Source: JAGPCK01 sp964535575
GTDB lineage: Bacteria; Bacteroidota; Bacteroidia; UKL13-3
Direction: 5' to 3'
Length of the DNA: 64,000 nt
Assembly: GCA_964535575.1 (NCBI GenBank)
Contig: CAZHTC010000002.1
Coordinates: 124,001 to 188,000, forward strand
Part shown: positions 26,187 through 35,305 of the stretch, in pieces
Numbering within the stretch: position 1 is the stretch's first letter
Layout: every line of letters starts with the position of its first letter
Program-made: the position numbers and the translations under genes
Notes under the pieces: model-generated
Databases searched by the model: none
What the model was told of the DNA's origin: nothing
What the model saw: the letters and a program-made list of their open reading frames with translations, nothing else

Positions 26187-27098
26187 CTATTGCAGCACCA
26201 CTGTGAAATAGTATTGTTCTCCGCTTTCAGTATAAAGGGTGGCCACATACATTCCGGCCGGTAAATTTTTGCGGGTAAACACTATGCTTTCGGAACTGGT
26301 GAAGTTATAATCAAAACCATCGGTAATAAGTTTTCCCTGTGTGGTGGTTAAACGCAACGCAGGCCGGTTGTTTTGTAAATGGTCAGGAACCGGAATATAC
26401 AGGGTAGTTCCTGCCGGATTCGGGTAGGCCTGCACTTCCTCACGCCTTGCTTTTTTTGCTACGCTGTTCGGGTTATCGGTACTTAATTCGTCAATGAGCA
26501 GTTTTCCCTTGGGCACTGCAAGCGTATTATTGCTGCGGTAATAAAACACAATGGAGAGATTGGTGGTAGCAGTGGGATTTCCTGTAGCCGTAACTTCAAA
26601 AAGTGTATATGTGGCCGATGGAGTAAATGTGTGGTATCCCCATAAATTGCCGGTACCGGTAGCATATAAAATGAGGTAGGCCGAATCGGCAAACGCGGTA
26701 TCGGGGGTGTACTTGTAGTAGCCGTAAATTTTTTGTTCGGGATTAGAAAAACCCGAGCCCGTCCATGAAAACGCAAGGTCGAATGGATCAATACCCGGAT
26801 AACCGCTCATAATTCCACTGGTAAGGGTATCGTTTAGCGAAGCACTTTGTAAAGGCGTAATCTGCAACGAATAAAAACCCCGGTACACATCGGGCGATTG
26901 GGAAATACCTGCAATATTTCCGTTAACGGTGTATTGATTAAACGAACGCCAATTGGCGGGATCCATGGCTCCACCACTATTCGGAATGGTATTCCAGTTC
27001 TCAAAACTTCCGTTGGTAATCGGATTGGTTTGAGCACGCAAAGGAATGGTGTAAATAAAGCAACTGAGTGCGGCAAGCAGGATATAACTTATTTTCAT
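26187..27098 (-). CDS. secreted T9SS-sorted protein with N-terminal beta-sandwich domain
   Basis: 303 residues: signal peptide (about 1-22), a beta-sandwich region (NPITNGSFENWNTIPNSGG onward, about 24-205) like the carbohydrate-binding or PCMD-type domains common in Bacteroidota surface proteins, and a C-terminal type A T9SS sorting domain beginning VQAYPNPAGTTLYIP and ending GMYVATLY...FTVVLQ. It should be exported by T9SS and attached to the cell surface or released. The cargo function is unknown. Confidence 0.8.
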   Translation of the reverse strand: MKISYILLAALSCFIYTIPLRAQTNPITNGSFENWNTIPNSGGAMDPANWRSFNQYTVNGNIAGISQSPDVYRGFYSLQITPLQSASLNDTLTSGIMSGYPGIDPFDLAFSWTGSGFSNPEQKIYGYYKYTPDTAFADSAYLILYATGTGNLWGYHTFTPSATYTLFEVTATGNPTATTNLSIVFYYRSNNTLAVPKGKLLIDELSTDNPNSVAKKARREEVQAYPNPAGTTLYIPVPDHLQNNRPALRLTTTQGKLITDGFDYNFTSSESIVFTRKNLPAGMYVATLYTESGEQYYFTVVLQ

Positions 27099-27303
27099 TC
27101 CACATTAATTCTACTGACGAAATTACCGTTTTTCCTGAATATGTAGAAAGACCTGTTGGCCCGGTAAAAGTTTTTTTTATTTTCGGAACAATTATTCATA
27201 TCATTGTGCTGTACAAGTGAGAAACGATATGGTGAAACCGGTTTTCGATTAGTCTTTACAGTAACAAACCTACTTAATTATAATTACCTTAAATAATTCT
27301 TTT

Positions 27304-29235
27304 ATGAAAACAAAGCTACTTAAAAACTTAGCAACCGTTATGCTGTTGCTTTCGGTACAGGCTGTCTGGGCGCAGCGTTACAATCAGCTTATTACCAATC
27401 CGCCATTACTAAAAAGTGCGAACGGTAATTTTACCATTACTGCTCACGATTCAAGTCACAACTTTTATCCATCTCAAACTACTCCATCAGGCATTGGAGG
27501 TGACACACTCCTATTCAACAAACCTATCCCCACAATGGCCTACAATCAGGCCACCTATCTGGGTCCTACAATGGTTTGGCGAGGCGGTCAAATGCTTAAT
27601 TTATCTTCCGTAAACAGAATTAACGGACAAAGCACCACCATTCACTGGCATGGTTTAAATTTACCGGCCGATATGGATGGCGGGCCGCATGAAGTTATTC
27701 CGCCAAACAGCACTTTTCCAAGTAATTTTAAAGTGGTTGACCCGGTACAAACATGCTGGTATCATGCGCATTTAATGGATAGCACCGTGTTGCAGGTTAT
27801 AAATGGTTTGGCCGGAATGCTCATTGTTGAAAATACCGCAGACTCGTTATGGAGTATATTACCGCATAGCTATGATACGAATGATTTTCCTGTAGTGATA
27901 CAGGATAAAAACTTCAATTTTACTTCCGGTTCTGGTATTGATACAATTACTTCTATCAATGTACTCGGCCCGTTTGGTGTAATTCATAATCCGGGTAATG
28001 GTCCATTCACACTGGTAAACGGACTTATGAATGGATACATGAAAGTTCCACCTGCGTTAATTCGTTTGCGTTTATTGAACGGAGCCTACCGCAAGGCATT
28101 TCAGATAGCTATTGGAAGCGATAGCACCGGTTCACCTGCTTCCTACCTTCCCATGTACCTTATTGCAACTGATGGCGGCTATGTTAATAACGTGATTGCA
28201 ATTGACTCGCTTATTTTAGGACCAGGTGAACGTTACGAAGTGCTTGTTAATTTAACAGGCAAAGCACCAAAATCGCGTATTTATCTTAGCAATCGCAGTG
28301 CTTCGCTGCCCATCGCGGGTCCGCCTCCGGGAGGGGCTAGTCCGGGTTACATTACAGGAAGCTTTGCTTCTCAATGTAAAAACGCAATTATGGCATTTGA
28401 AATTGATACCACCATTAAACCAAAACAATCCTATTCAGTTCCTGCTAATTTGCTGCCTTATGTAGTTGATATTAGCAATGTAGATACCACTCGCACTAAA
28501 GTTTTAGGAAACCAAAATAATAATACCGGGGGAGGTGGCCCGTTCTGGACCATTGACGGGGATACCATGGACATGATGCGCTTGGACGATACCATACTGG
28601 TAGGCCGTAAAGAAATATGGAATATTGTAAATAAAACAAATGTTTATCACCCGTTTCATATCCATAAAGTGCAGTTTCAGGTACTGGATATAAGTGATAC
28701 GTTAGGGAATGTACTCATGTCGTATACAGGTAATCCAAAACCTTTGCCTGTAAATATGCGTGGATATAAAGATGATGTACTGGTACCTGCTTTCGGTGCA
28801 CTGCGCTTTGTAACTACCTTTGATTATTATGGATCGGATACCATCGACCCGATGATGGGCTTTATGTACCATTGCCATATATTAACACATGAAGACAATG
28901 GAATGATGCACCAGTTTATTGTACTTGATTCAAATGCTTATCGCAAGTATGTTAATCCCAATCTTCCTTTTTTTACATCGGTTAAAAAGTTCAACACAGG
29001 TTCGTTCATGTTATATCCTAATCCTGCCGGAAATGTACTGAACCTGAAAGGAAGCAGCACATCGGCCGGTACACTCAGAATAACTGATATTTTGGGCCGC
29101 ACGTTAAAAGAAGAAAAAGTAATGCCGTTTAATGGTACCATTCCGGTAGACATTGTCGATTTACCTCGCGGAATGGTGTTTGTTGAATGGAACTCGGGCA
29201 ACACCCATTTTATTCAAAAAGTATTACTCCGATAA
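27304..29235 (+). CDS. T9SS-exported multicopper oxidase
   Basis: 643 residues: signal peptide (about 1-24), three cupredoxin domains, and a C-terminal T9SS sorting domain (FMLYPNPAGN to FIQKVLLR, about 575-643). All copper-ligand motifs are present: HWHG (114-117), WYHAH (152-156), HPFHIH (449-454) and HCHILTHEDNGMM (523-535), with type 1 ligands His449, Cys524, His529 and probably Met534. Laccase, bilirubin oxidase and metal oxidase activities are all possible. Fusion to a T9SS domain places it on the cell surface. The 205-base upstream region holds an AAACCGGTTT palindrome (27235-27244). Confidence 0.93.
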   Translation: MKTKLLKNLATVMLLLSVQAVWAQRYNQLITNPPLLKSANGNFTITAHDSSHNFYPSQTTPSGIGGDTLLFNKPIPTMAYNQATYLGPTMVWRGGQMLNLSSVNRINGQSTTIHWHGLNLPADMDGGPHEVIPPNSTFPSNFKVVDPVQTCWYHAHLMDSTVLQVINGLAGMLIVENTADSLWSILPHSYDTNDFPVVIQDKNFNFTSGSGIDTITSINVLGPFGVIHNPGNGPFTLVNGLMNGYMKVPPALIRLRLLNGAYRKAFQIAIGSDSTGSPASYLPMYLIATDGGYVNNVIAIDSLILGPGERYEVLVNLTGKAPKSRIYLSNRSASLPIAGPPPGGASPGYITGSFASQCKNAIMAFEIDTTIKPKQSYSVPANLLPYVVDISNVDTTRTKVLGNQNNNTGGGGPFWTIDGDTMDMMRLDDTILVGRKEIWNIVNKTNVYHPFHIHKVQFQVLDISDTLGNVLMSYTGNPKPLPVNMRGYKDDVLVPAFGALRFVTTFDYYGSDTIDPMMGFMYHCHILTHEDNGMMHQFIVLDSNAYRKYVNPNLPFFTSVKKFNTGSFMLYPNPAGNVLNLKGSSTSAGTLRITDILGRTLKEEKVMPFNGTIPVDIVDLPRGMVFVEWNSGNTHFIQKVLLR

Positions 29236-29307
29236 TTCAAATTCATTTTTCCAATTCAACGGGTGACTGGTAGCGTATCAGTCATCCGTTTTGTTTTACC
29301 CTTTCTC

Positions 29308-29358
29308 GTCCCCCTTGCAGCGGTGGGTATGCGAATGAGCGAAGGGGGTAGGGGGATG
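29308..29358. repeat. short hairpin repeat, copy 1
   Basis: Begins GTCCCCCTTGCAGCG and ends AGGGGGATG. CCCCCTT (29310-29316) pairs with AAGGGGG (29342-29348); a second AGGGGG (29350-29355) offers an alternative partner. Same end sequences as copy 2. Confidence 0.6.
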
Positions 29359-29398
29359 AAAAAGAGCCACTGATTGCACTGATTTCTCTGATTGGATT

Positions 29399-29482
29399 GT
29401 CCCCCTTGCAGCGATTTCCCTGCATTGTCAGACTGAGTTTACCGCTGTAGTCCCGCCATTGCGGGAAAGTCATAGGGGGATG
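29399..29482. repeat. short hairpin repeat, copy 2
   Basis: Begins GTCCCCCTTGCAGCG, identical to copy 1, and ends AGGGGGATG. CCCCCT pairs with AGGGGG at the ends, TTTCCC (29415-29420) with GGGAAA (29463-29468), and an internal hairpin lies at 29451-29466. The interior differs from copy 1. Confidence 0.6.
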
Positions 29483-29570
29483 TGATTACGTTACTCTGAG
29501 CAACGCGCCTTACCCTTTCGCATCTGATAAATTTTTCAGCTTAGCATTTCCGGATTTTTTTAAAGAGATA

Positions 29571-30233
29571 CTATTGCCGTTTCACCAGCTTGGCGGCCTG
29601 CATTCTTGATGTAACATGAAGTTTGCTGTAAATTTTTGTAACATTATTGCGAACGGTGTTTGGGCTTAATCCCAGTTTTTGCGCTATTTCTTTATACTCC
29701 AGCCCATCTACCAGCAGGGTTAAAATTTCCGTTTCCCGGTCGGTAAGGTTGTATTCGTTTTCAGGTGGTGTTTTTTCTGATGTATTAAATGGTTGTTTTG
29801 TATTGGTAAGCATACTCAACACCTTTCTTGCAATACTTGGCGACATGGGTGCCCCTTCATTTTGCAATAAATTATCAATCGCTTCCTTTATTTTTTCGGT
29901 TGGTTCGTCTTTTAGCAGGTATCCGTCTGCACCTGCTTTTATAGCACTGAATATTTTTTCATCCTCATCAAAAATGGTAAGCATCAAATAGCGTGTATTG
30001 GGAAAACGCAGTTTGCCCTCAGATACCGCTTCAATGCCATTCATTACAGGCATGTCAATATCCATTAACACCACATCAGGTTCTATGAATTGTCGTGCTT
30101 CCCGCATGGCTTCGAGAAAGGCTTTCCCGTTTTCGGCAGTAAACACCACTTCATACTCTTCAAAGCGACTCAATTTTTCTTTGAGAGTCTGGCATAAACT
30201 TTTTTTATCATCAACAATTGCAATATAAATCAT
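29571..30233 (-). CDS. NarL/FixJ-family response regulator
   Basis: 220 residues: receiver domain with acidic pair Asp8-Asp9, phosphoacceptor Asp58 in VVLMDIDMP, conserved Thr/Lys region (LLKDEPTEK), then a LuxR-type helix-turn-helix with LTDRETEILTLLVDGLEYKE and SPNTVRNNVTKIYSKLHV. It is the probable partner of the TPR histidine kinase encoded 58 bases upstream on the same strand. It has its own -7 element four bases before the ATG. Targets cannot be told from the sequence. Confidence 0.93.
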   Translation of the reverse strand: MIYIAIVDDKKSLCQTLKEKLSRFEEYEVVFTAENGKAFLEAMREARQFIEPDVVLMDIDMPVMNGIEAVSEGKLRFPNTRYLMLTIFDEDEKIFSAIKAGADGYLLKDEPTEKIKEAIDNLLQNEGAPMSPSIARKVLSMLTNTKQPFNTSEKTPPENEYNLTDRETEILTLLVDGLEYKEIAQKLGLSPNTVRNNVTKIYSKLHVTSRMQAAKLVKRQ

Positions 30234-30237
30234 TGTT

Positions 30238-30245
30238 CAAATTTA
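30238..30245 (-). promoter_or_regulatory. -7 element TAAATTTG of the response-regulator gene
   Basis: Minus-strand TAAATTTG, four bases before the ATG at 30233, lying between the kinase and regulator genes. Confidence 0.45.
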
Positions 30246-30291
30246 CCTATGTTATTCAAGCATAATAACCGAGCCGGATAAAGCAGTGCAT

Positions 30292-31884
30292 TTATACCCG
30301 GAGCATGTATTTTGTTCCTTTGTTTATTTCTGTTTCGAGCGAAAGTGATATCCCAAATTCAGCTCCCCGTTTTTTAATGTTTTGCAATCCGTATTGTTCT
30401 TTATTTTTTTGCCTGGTGTCAAAACCAATACCGTTATCACTGATGGAGATGAGCAGTTTTTCTTCTTCGCACAACAAATCAATTTTCACTTCTGTAGCGT
30501 TGGCATATTTAAAGGCGTTGGTTAAAATTTCCTGACAAATCCGGTAAAGATTCAATCCCAATAGGGCATTTAGTTCCCGTTCGGTTCTTATGTTTTCGGT
30601 GAAATTAATTCTGGTTGTGCTGTGGTTAAACATTGTTCGGGCATATACTTTTAATTTGTCAGAAAAATCCTGCACGTTAATATTGGCATCACTTATGGCC
30701 CATATTGTTTCGCGCAAATTGTTAATAACAGTTCTTACCGACTGGTTGATGCTGTTGGTTACTTCAGCCCGTTTTTTTTCTTCTTCATCATTAATACCGT
30801 CTAATGAGTAAATGATGTAAGAGAGCTGTCCGCCTACGCTATCGTGCAAATCCCGTGCAATACGTTCCTTATCTTTTTGAAGGCTTTGTATCATTAAAAA
30901 TTCCTGCTGTTTCTTTTTAAGGTTGTAGCGATTGTATAACCACATGCCCAGCACAATGAGTAACAGAAATACAACGCCAACTATTACCAGCACCAGACGG
31001 TTTAATTCGTTCTCCTGTTGCAGCAATTTATTTTCCCGCTCCTTTTTTTCTGTTTCGTACAGCGTTTCATATTTTGCCAGATGTACGGTTTTCTCTACCT
31101 GAAAAATGGAGTCTTTAAATGCAAACCATTTCCAGAAATAATCTGCAGCGGTGGTATCACCCAGTTTGGCGAGACATTCGGCTTTAAAACTATACGCATA
31201 CCCTATGCCTTCCCTGTCTCCGGTTTCGAGGTACAACTTTTCAGCTTTATTGATATAGTGCAAAGCCGTTTTAAAGTCATTTCGTAGCAAAGAATGTAAA
31301 AAATATCTTTTCATAGCGGCAAATGCCATTGAATTTTTATTGTTGGAAAGCAGGGCATAATGTTCGGCTATGTTGATGGTGTTTTCGGCTTTTTGTTTAT
31401 CTTTTGTGGTGTTCAGATATAAATCAGAAAGAGCCAGAAGCGCACGCGCGAGAGAGGCATAATCTTTTTTTGCCTTCCAGGTTTTGATTGCTTTGTATGC
31501 ATATTTTTCGGCAGAGTCAATTTTCCCTGTTTCAATATAAACTACGCTTGTAAAGTAATGTGCAGATGTTTGAATCGAATCGAGGTGATGTTTATCTGCG
31601 ATGTCGAGTGTACGATAAAACCATTTAAGAGCTGTTTGCCTGTCGCGCAAATGATAATGACAATTTGCGATGGCAAAAGATGCCCTGGCCATGACTTCAG
31701 GATTATTTTCTTCTTCTGCCAGCTTAAGCGCATGCAAGTACTTTTCCTGAGCATGAGCGTAATTGTTCTGATCGTAAAATTCACCCGCTTGTTGCAGCAT
31801 TGTTTCCGGTGACTGGGCACAGAGATTTAATGCTCCCAAATGGAACAGGCATAAGCAATAAAATAAGCGCCATTTTTTACTCAT
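30292..31884 (-). CDS. TPR-containing sensor histidine kinase (HisKA_3 type)
   Basis: 530 residues from the ATG at 31884; 12 upstream codons are in frame but the -7 element TATCTTTG falls inside them. Signal peptide (about 1-23), at least five TPR-like helical repeats (about 25-265) placed outside the membrane, a short coiled coil, one transmembrane helix (about 298-316), then a HisKA_3 domain with ERIARDLHDSVGGQLS (His347) and a HATPase domain with NAFKYA, DNGIGFD and GLQNIKKRG. NarL-type kinases pair with LuxR-type regulators, as here. Confidence 0.92.
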   Translation of the reverse strand: MSKKWRLFYCLCLFHLGALNLCAQSPETMLQQAGEFYDQNNYAHAQEKYLHALKLAEEENNPEVMARASFAIANCHYHLRDRQTALKWFYRTLDIADKHHLDSIQTSAHYFTSVVYIETGKIDSAEKYAYKAIKTWKAKKDYASLARALLALSDLYLNTTKDKQKAENTINIAEHYALLSNNKNSMAFAAMKRYFLHSLLRNDFKTALHYINKAEKLYLETGDREGIGYAYSFKAECLAKLGDTTAADYFWKWFAFKDSIFQVEKTVHLAKYETLYETEKKERENKLLQQENELNRLVLVIVGVVFLLLIVLGMWLYNRYNLKKKQQEFLMIQSLQKDKERIARDLHDSVGGQLSYIIYSLDGINDEEEKKRAEVTNSINQSVRTVINNLRETIWAISDANINVQDFSDKLKVYARTMFNHSTTRINFTENIRTERELNALLGLNLYRICQEILTNAFKYANATEVKIDLLCEEEKLLISISDNGIGFDTRQKNKEQYGLQNIKKRGAEFGISLSLETEINKGTKYMLRV

Positions 31885-31895
31885 ATGCAATTTCA

Positions 31896-31903
31896 CAAAG
31901 ATA
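31896..31903 (-). promoter_or_regulatory. -7 element TATCTTTG of the TPR histidine kinase gene
   Basis: Minus-strand TATCTTTG, 11 bases before the ATG at 31884. Its position inside the longer ORF supports the shorter start. Confidence 0.45.
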
Positions 31904-31966
31904 TCAATGAATGCCATCACTACATATCTGGTACATCTGTACTATTTACGAGCGGGAAGATATTTA

Positions 31967-31974
31967 TAATTTTG
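31967..31974 (+). promoter_or_regulatory. -7 element TAATTTTG of the T9SS propeller gene
   Basis: Exact TAnnTTTG about 110 bases before the ATG at 32085, leaving an unusually long leader for this window. The leader includes a small hairpin CTGGT-ACCAG (32018-32034). Confidence 0.3.
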
Positions 31975-32084
31975 CAGCCAATTAAAATTTAATCCTCGTA
32001 TAATATCCATATATCAACTGGTATAAAAAACCAGAAACAGGCATATGGCTTATTGTGTGTAACCTTAACCTAAAATTATTTACA

Positions 32085-33395
32085 ATGAAAAGAGCTACAT
32101 TTTTTCTCACAACGATTTGCGTTTTAGTTTCAGCGATTGCTAGCGCTCAAACATTTTCTCCCGTAGGTGCGGGCAACTATTCAATAACAAGCAGCACCAT
32201 TCTCATTGATGGGAGTGATATTTATGCTGATAATATGTTTGTTAGCGGGTCGGATATTTTTACGTATGGTAAATTCTCCAATGGAAACTGGAATAAAATG
32301 GGGGGATGGGGATCTGTAATCGGGGTAACCAGTGCCGTTAAAATTGGCGATAATATTTACGTGGGAGGCCATTTTATTAATGCAGCCGGAGATACCAATA
32401 TGGATATGATAGCTAGATGGAATATTACTACAGGTACCTGGCATGCGTTGGGAGGCGGATTAAACGGTTATGTTAGGGATATTGTTCAAATGGGAACCGA
32501 TATTATTGTGGCCGGTGCATTTACCAATGCAGGAGGGAATCCTGATGCCGATTATGTGGCTAAATGGAACGGAACTTCATGGAGTGCGCTTGGTTCGCAG
32601 GTTGTAAGCACCAATTCATTCACGGTTGTCAGTGCGCTTGCGGTTCATAACAATGAATTATATATAGGTGGAAATTTTTATTCGAGCAACGGAGGTGTTG
32701 CAAATTATTTAACAAAGTGGGACGGTTCTTCGTTTCAACAGGTGTACGGATGGGGCAGTCAGGTAGGGGCGGTATATAAAATTGTTTTTGACGCTAACAA
32801 TAATTTATATATCGGTGGTGAATTCCCTGCTAAAATTGCAAAGTACAACGGTACCAGCTGGGATTTGATGGGGAATTTTACTTCTTCAGGAGCAAGTTGG
32901 ATTTCGGATATAGAGATTATTGGTTCTTCTGTTTATGTGGGAGGCAAATTCCAGGATGCAATGGGATTAACTTTGGCTGACAATATTGCAAAATATAACG
33001 GAACTTCGTGGGAGGCCGTTGGGGCAGGATTAAATGAGGAGGTGTACGAGATAGCCGTTTCAGGTTCTGATCTATACATTGCCGGAAAATTCACTGACGC
33101 TGGCGGCAATACTGCTGCAGATAAATTAGTGAAGTATGGCACTTCGGGTTCAACCGGGCTGAATGACTTTCTTAAAACCCCGGAATTTAAAATATTTCCC
33201 AACCCGAATAACGGGGAATTCAATATCCTGACTGAAAGAAGCGGAGAATTTGAGTTAATGAATAGTACAGGGCAAATATTAAATACATACTTGATTGATA
33301 ATACACAGCAAAGCATAAATGAAAAACTCAGTCCGGGTCTTTACTTCATCAGAGAAAAAGAAACGAATGCTGTAAGTAAAATAATTGTGCACTAA
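32085..33395 (+). CDS. T9SS-sorted beta-propeller-like secreted protein
   Basis: 436 residues from the ATG at 32085, which begins a normal signal peptide (MKRATFF to ASAQ). The mature chain has about seven imperfect repeats of the type AKYNGTSWxxxG and LYIGGxF (for example at 105-130, 145-170, 205-230, 255-280, 300-325), consistent with a beta-propeller. The C-terminus is a type A T9SS sorting domain (FKIFPNPNNGEFN to SKIIVH). Likely surface-attached or released; ligand unknown. Confidence 0.8.
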   Translation: MKRATFFLTTICVLVSAIASAQTFSPVGAGNYSITSSTILIDGSDIYADNMFVSGSDIFTYGKFSNGNWNKMGGWGSVIGVTSAVKIGDNIYVGGHFINAAGDTNMDMIARWNITTGTWHALGGGLNGYVRDIVQMGTDIIVAGAFTNAGGNPDADYVAKWNGTSWSALGSQVVSTNSFTVVSALAVHNNELYIGGNFYSSNGGVANYLTKWDGSSFQQVYGWGSQVGAVYKIVFDANNNLYIGGEFPAKIAKYNGTSWDLMGNFTSSGASWISDIEIIGSSVYVGGKFQDAMGLTLADNIAKYNGTSWEAVGAGLNEEVYEIAVSGSDLYIAGKFTDAGGNTAADKLVKYGTSGSTGLNDFLKTPEFKIFPNPNNGEFNILTERSGEFELMNSTGQILNTYLIDNTQQSINEKLSPGLYFIREKETNAVSKIIVH

Positions 33396-33558
33396 TGAAA
33401 GCTGGCAGCACGAAACAGCCATAACCCAATTCATTGAAAAAATTGGAGTTAAAAATATCGTTTATACCGTGTAAGCTTACATTGTACAGGAAAATTCAGA
33501 CTTCGGATTAATTGTTATTCCCTGAACTCCATTTGCTCAAATGGGGGAGAGTGGAAAC

Positions 33559-33572
33559 ACGATTTAAATCAG
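33559..33572. promoter_or_regulatory. Crp/Fnr-like palindrome upstream of sulP
   Basis: ACGATTTAAATCAG, one mismatch from TGAT-N4-ATCA in the left half. Its centre (33565.5) is about 43 bases before the start predicted from TATCTTTG at 33596-33603, the same geometry as at kynU. The core GATTTAAATC is shared with the site at 39003-39016. Confidence 0.35.
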
Positions 33573-33595
33573 TAAACCCGTAACCCTGTAATACC

Positions 33596-33603
33596 TATCT
33601 TTG
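33596..33603 (+). promoter_or_regulatory. -7 element TATCTTTG of sulP
   Basis: Exact TAnnTTTG 20 bases before the GTG start at 33624. Confidence 0.5.
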
Positions 33604-33623
33604 CTCCGGCATTTTATTAGTAG

Positions 33624-35174
33624 GTGAAACGGACAATAACATATTACAAAATTATTTGGCTTAAGCACGACCTGCCTGCCGGATTAGCCGTTTTTCTTGT
33701 GGCCCTTCCGTTGTGTTTGGGTATTGCGCTGGCTTCGGGGGCACCGCTTTATGCCGGGATTTTATCAGGTATTATTGGCGGGCTGGTGGTGTCGTTAATC
33801 AGCGGTTCGCAGTTGGCTGTTTCAGGCCCTGCCGCAGGTTTAACCACCGTGGTTGCCGCCTGCATTGTTTCGCTGGGCGATTACAAAGTGTTTTTGCTTG
33901 CAGTGATAGTAGCCGGTTTATTTCAACTCCTGCTTGGCTTGCTTAAACTGGGTGTAATTGCCTACTACTTTCCGTCATCGGTTATTAAAGGAATGCTGGC
34001 TGCCATTGGCATTATACTTATTTCAAAACAAATTCCGCTTGCGTTAGGTTACGACCAGCCCGATTTTTGGACCAGCGGCTTTCTTCAGCTTTTTTCTTCC
34101 CCTCATTTGTTGAGCAATTTTCGCGAGTTCAACAGTGAAATGACACGAGGTACCATTTTGATAAGCGTTGTGTCGCTAATCATCATGGCGGTGATGCAGC
34201 AACCGTTTGCCAAAAAAGGAAAAATAATTCCGGCACCGCTTTTAGTGGTGGTTTTTGGAATTACGGCAAATATGGTTTTTACTTCTTTGGCATCTTCTTT
34301 ATCGCTTAAAGAAACACAGTTGGTACATATTCCGTTATCGGCTTTCTCCGATATTTCGTTCCCTCACTTCGACAAACTTTTTTCTACTGCCGAAATATGG
34401 AAATACGGAATAGTAATAGGATTACTCGCCACCTTAGAAACCTTACTTTGTATTGAAGCCATTGACAAATTAGACAAGCGAAACCGCATTACACCGGTAA
34501 ACCGCGAACTGGTGGCGCAGGGAATTGGCAATATAACCTGCGGGCTTGTGGGTGCCATTCCAATTACGGCAGTGGTGGTGAGAGGAGCAGCCAATATTGA
34601 TGCGGGAGGCAGAACAAAACTCTCGGCATTTACACATGGCCTTTTTTTGTTGTTTGCCGTGTTGTTTGTGCCTTTTTTACTCAATAAAATTCCGTATGCA
34701 TCCCTTTCGGCCATTCTGTTGGTTACAGGTTATAATTTAACAAAGCCGGGGCTGTATGCGCATATGTGGAAATTGGGATGGAAACAGTTTCTGCCCTTTT
34801 TAATTACCATTATTGTTATTCTGCTCACCGACCTGCTTGTCGGGGTAAGCATCGGACTTTTAATTTCGGTTTATTTTATAATTCAAAATAATTTCAGGGC
34901 CGAGTATAAAATAACCCAAACACAGCATCAGGGTATTGAAACGTATTATATCAAACTAAACAGTAACGTTACGTTTTTAAACAAAGTAAAATTAAGAAAA
35001 ACCTTAGACGAGGTACCCGAATACAGCGTACTGACTATTGACGGCAGCGAATGTAATTTTATTGATTACGATATTCTGGAAATCATCAGCGAATATGCAA
35101 ACAAAGCCCACGACCGCCATATTGAATTGCATCTGAAAAAAATCGAAAAAATAAACATCATGGCAACCCATTAA
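33624..35174 (+). CDS. SulP-family anion transporter
   Basis: 516 residues from a GTG start; no other credible start precedes the conserved N-terminus. The core has about 12 to 14 transmembrane helices with the SulP signature DLPAGLAVFLVALPLCLGIALASGAPLYAGI (first half, about residues 16-46) and SGPAAGLTTVV (67-77). A cytoplasmic STAS domain follows (about 430-510). Substrates of the family are sulfate, bicarbonate or dicarboxylates. Bacteroidota members are often linked to carbonic anhydrase, which is absent here, so the substrate is open. Confidence 0.92.
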   Translation: MKRTITYYKIIWLKHDLPAGLAVFLVALPLCLGIALASGAPLYAGILSGIIGGLVVSLISGSQLAVSGPAAGLTTVVAACIVSLGDYKVFLLAVIVAGLFQLLLGLLKLGVIAYYFPSSVIKGMLAAIGIILISKQIPLALGYDQPDFWTSGFLQLFSSPHLLSNFREFNSEMTRGTILISVVSLIIMAVMQQPFAKKGKIIPAPLLVVVFGITANMVFTSLASSLSLKETQLVHIPLSAFSDISFPHFDKLFSTAEIWKYGIVIGLLATLETLLCIEAIDKLDKRNRITPVNRELVAQGIGNITCGLVGAIPITAVVVRGAANIDAGGRTKLSAFTHGLFLLFAVLFVPFLLNKIPYASLSAILLVTGYNLTKPGLYAHMWKLGWKQFLPFLITIIVILLTDLLVGVSIGLLISVYFIIQNNFRAEYKITQTQHQGIETYYIKLNSNVTFLNKVKLRKTLDEVPEYSVLTIDGSECNFIDYDILEIISEYANKAHDRHIELHLKKIEKINIMATH

Positions 35175-35305
35175 CAAATGCAGAAAGACGGGTGATGTGA
35201 GCTTTGGCTTTATAAGAGTTAGTCAGGGGTTTGTTTTACGGGAAATTGTATTGTTTTAATAATAGAAATATTATTTTTACTCCATAATTTTTAAAATGCC
35301 GATTC

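Larger units (their letters stand above)
29236..29570. other. 335-base intergenic region with two hairpin repeats
   Basis: Gap between the convergent multicopper oxidase and response-regulator genes. No credible ORF or tRNA. It holds two related hairpin elements listed separately, and TCCCGC-CATT-GCGGGA (29451-29466), a perfect six-pair hairpin with a four-base loop inside the second element. Confidence 0.7.

Noticed and set aside
33396..33558. Gene in the gap before sulP
   Set aside because: No ORF with start, length and codon pattern; the region seems non-coding.
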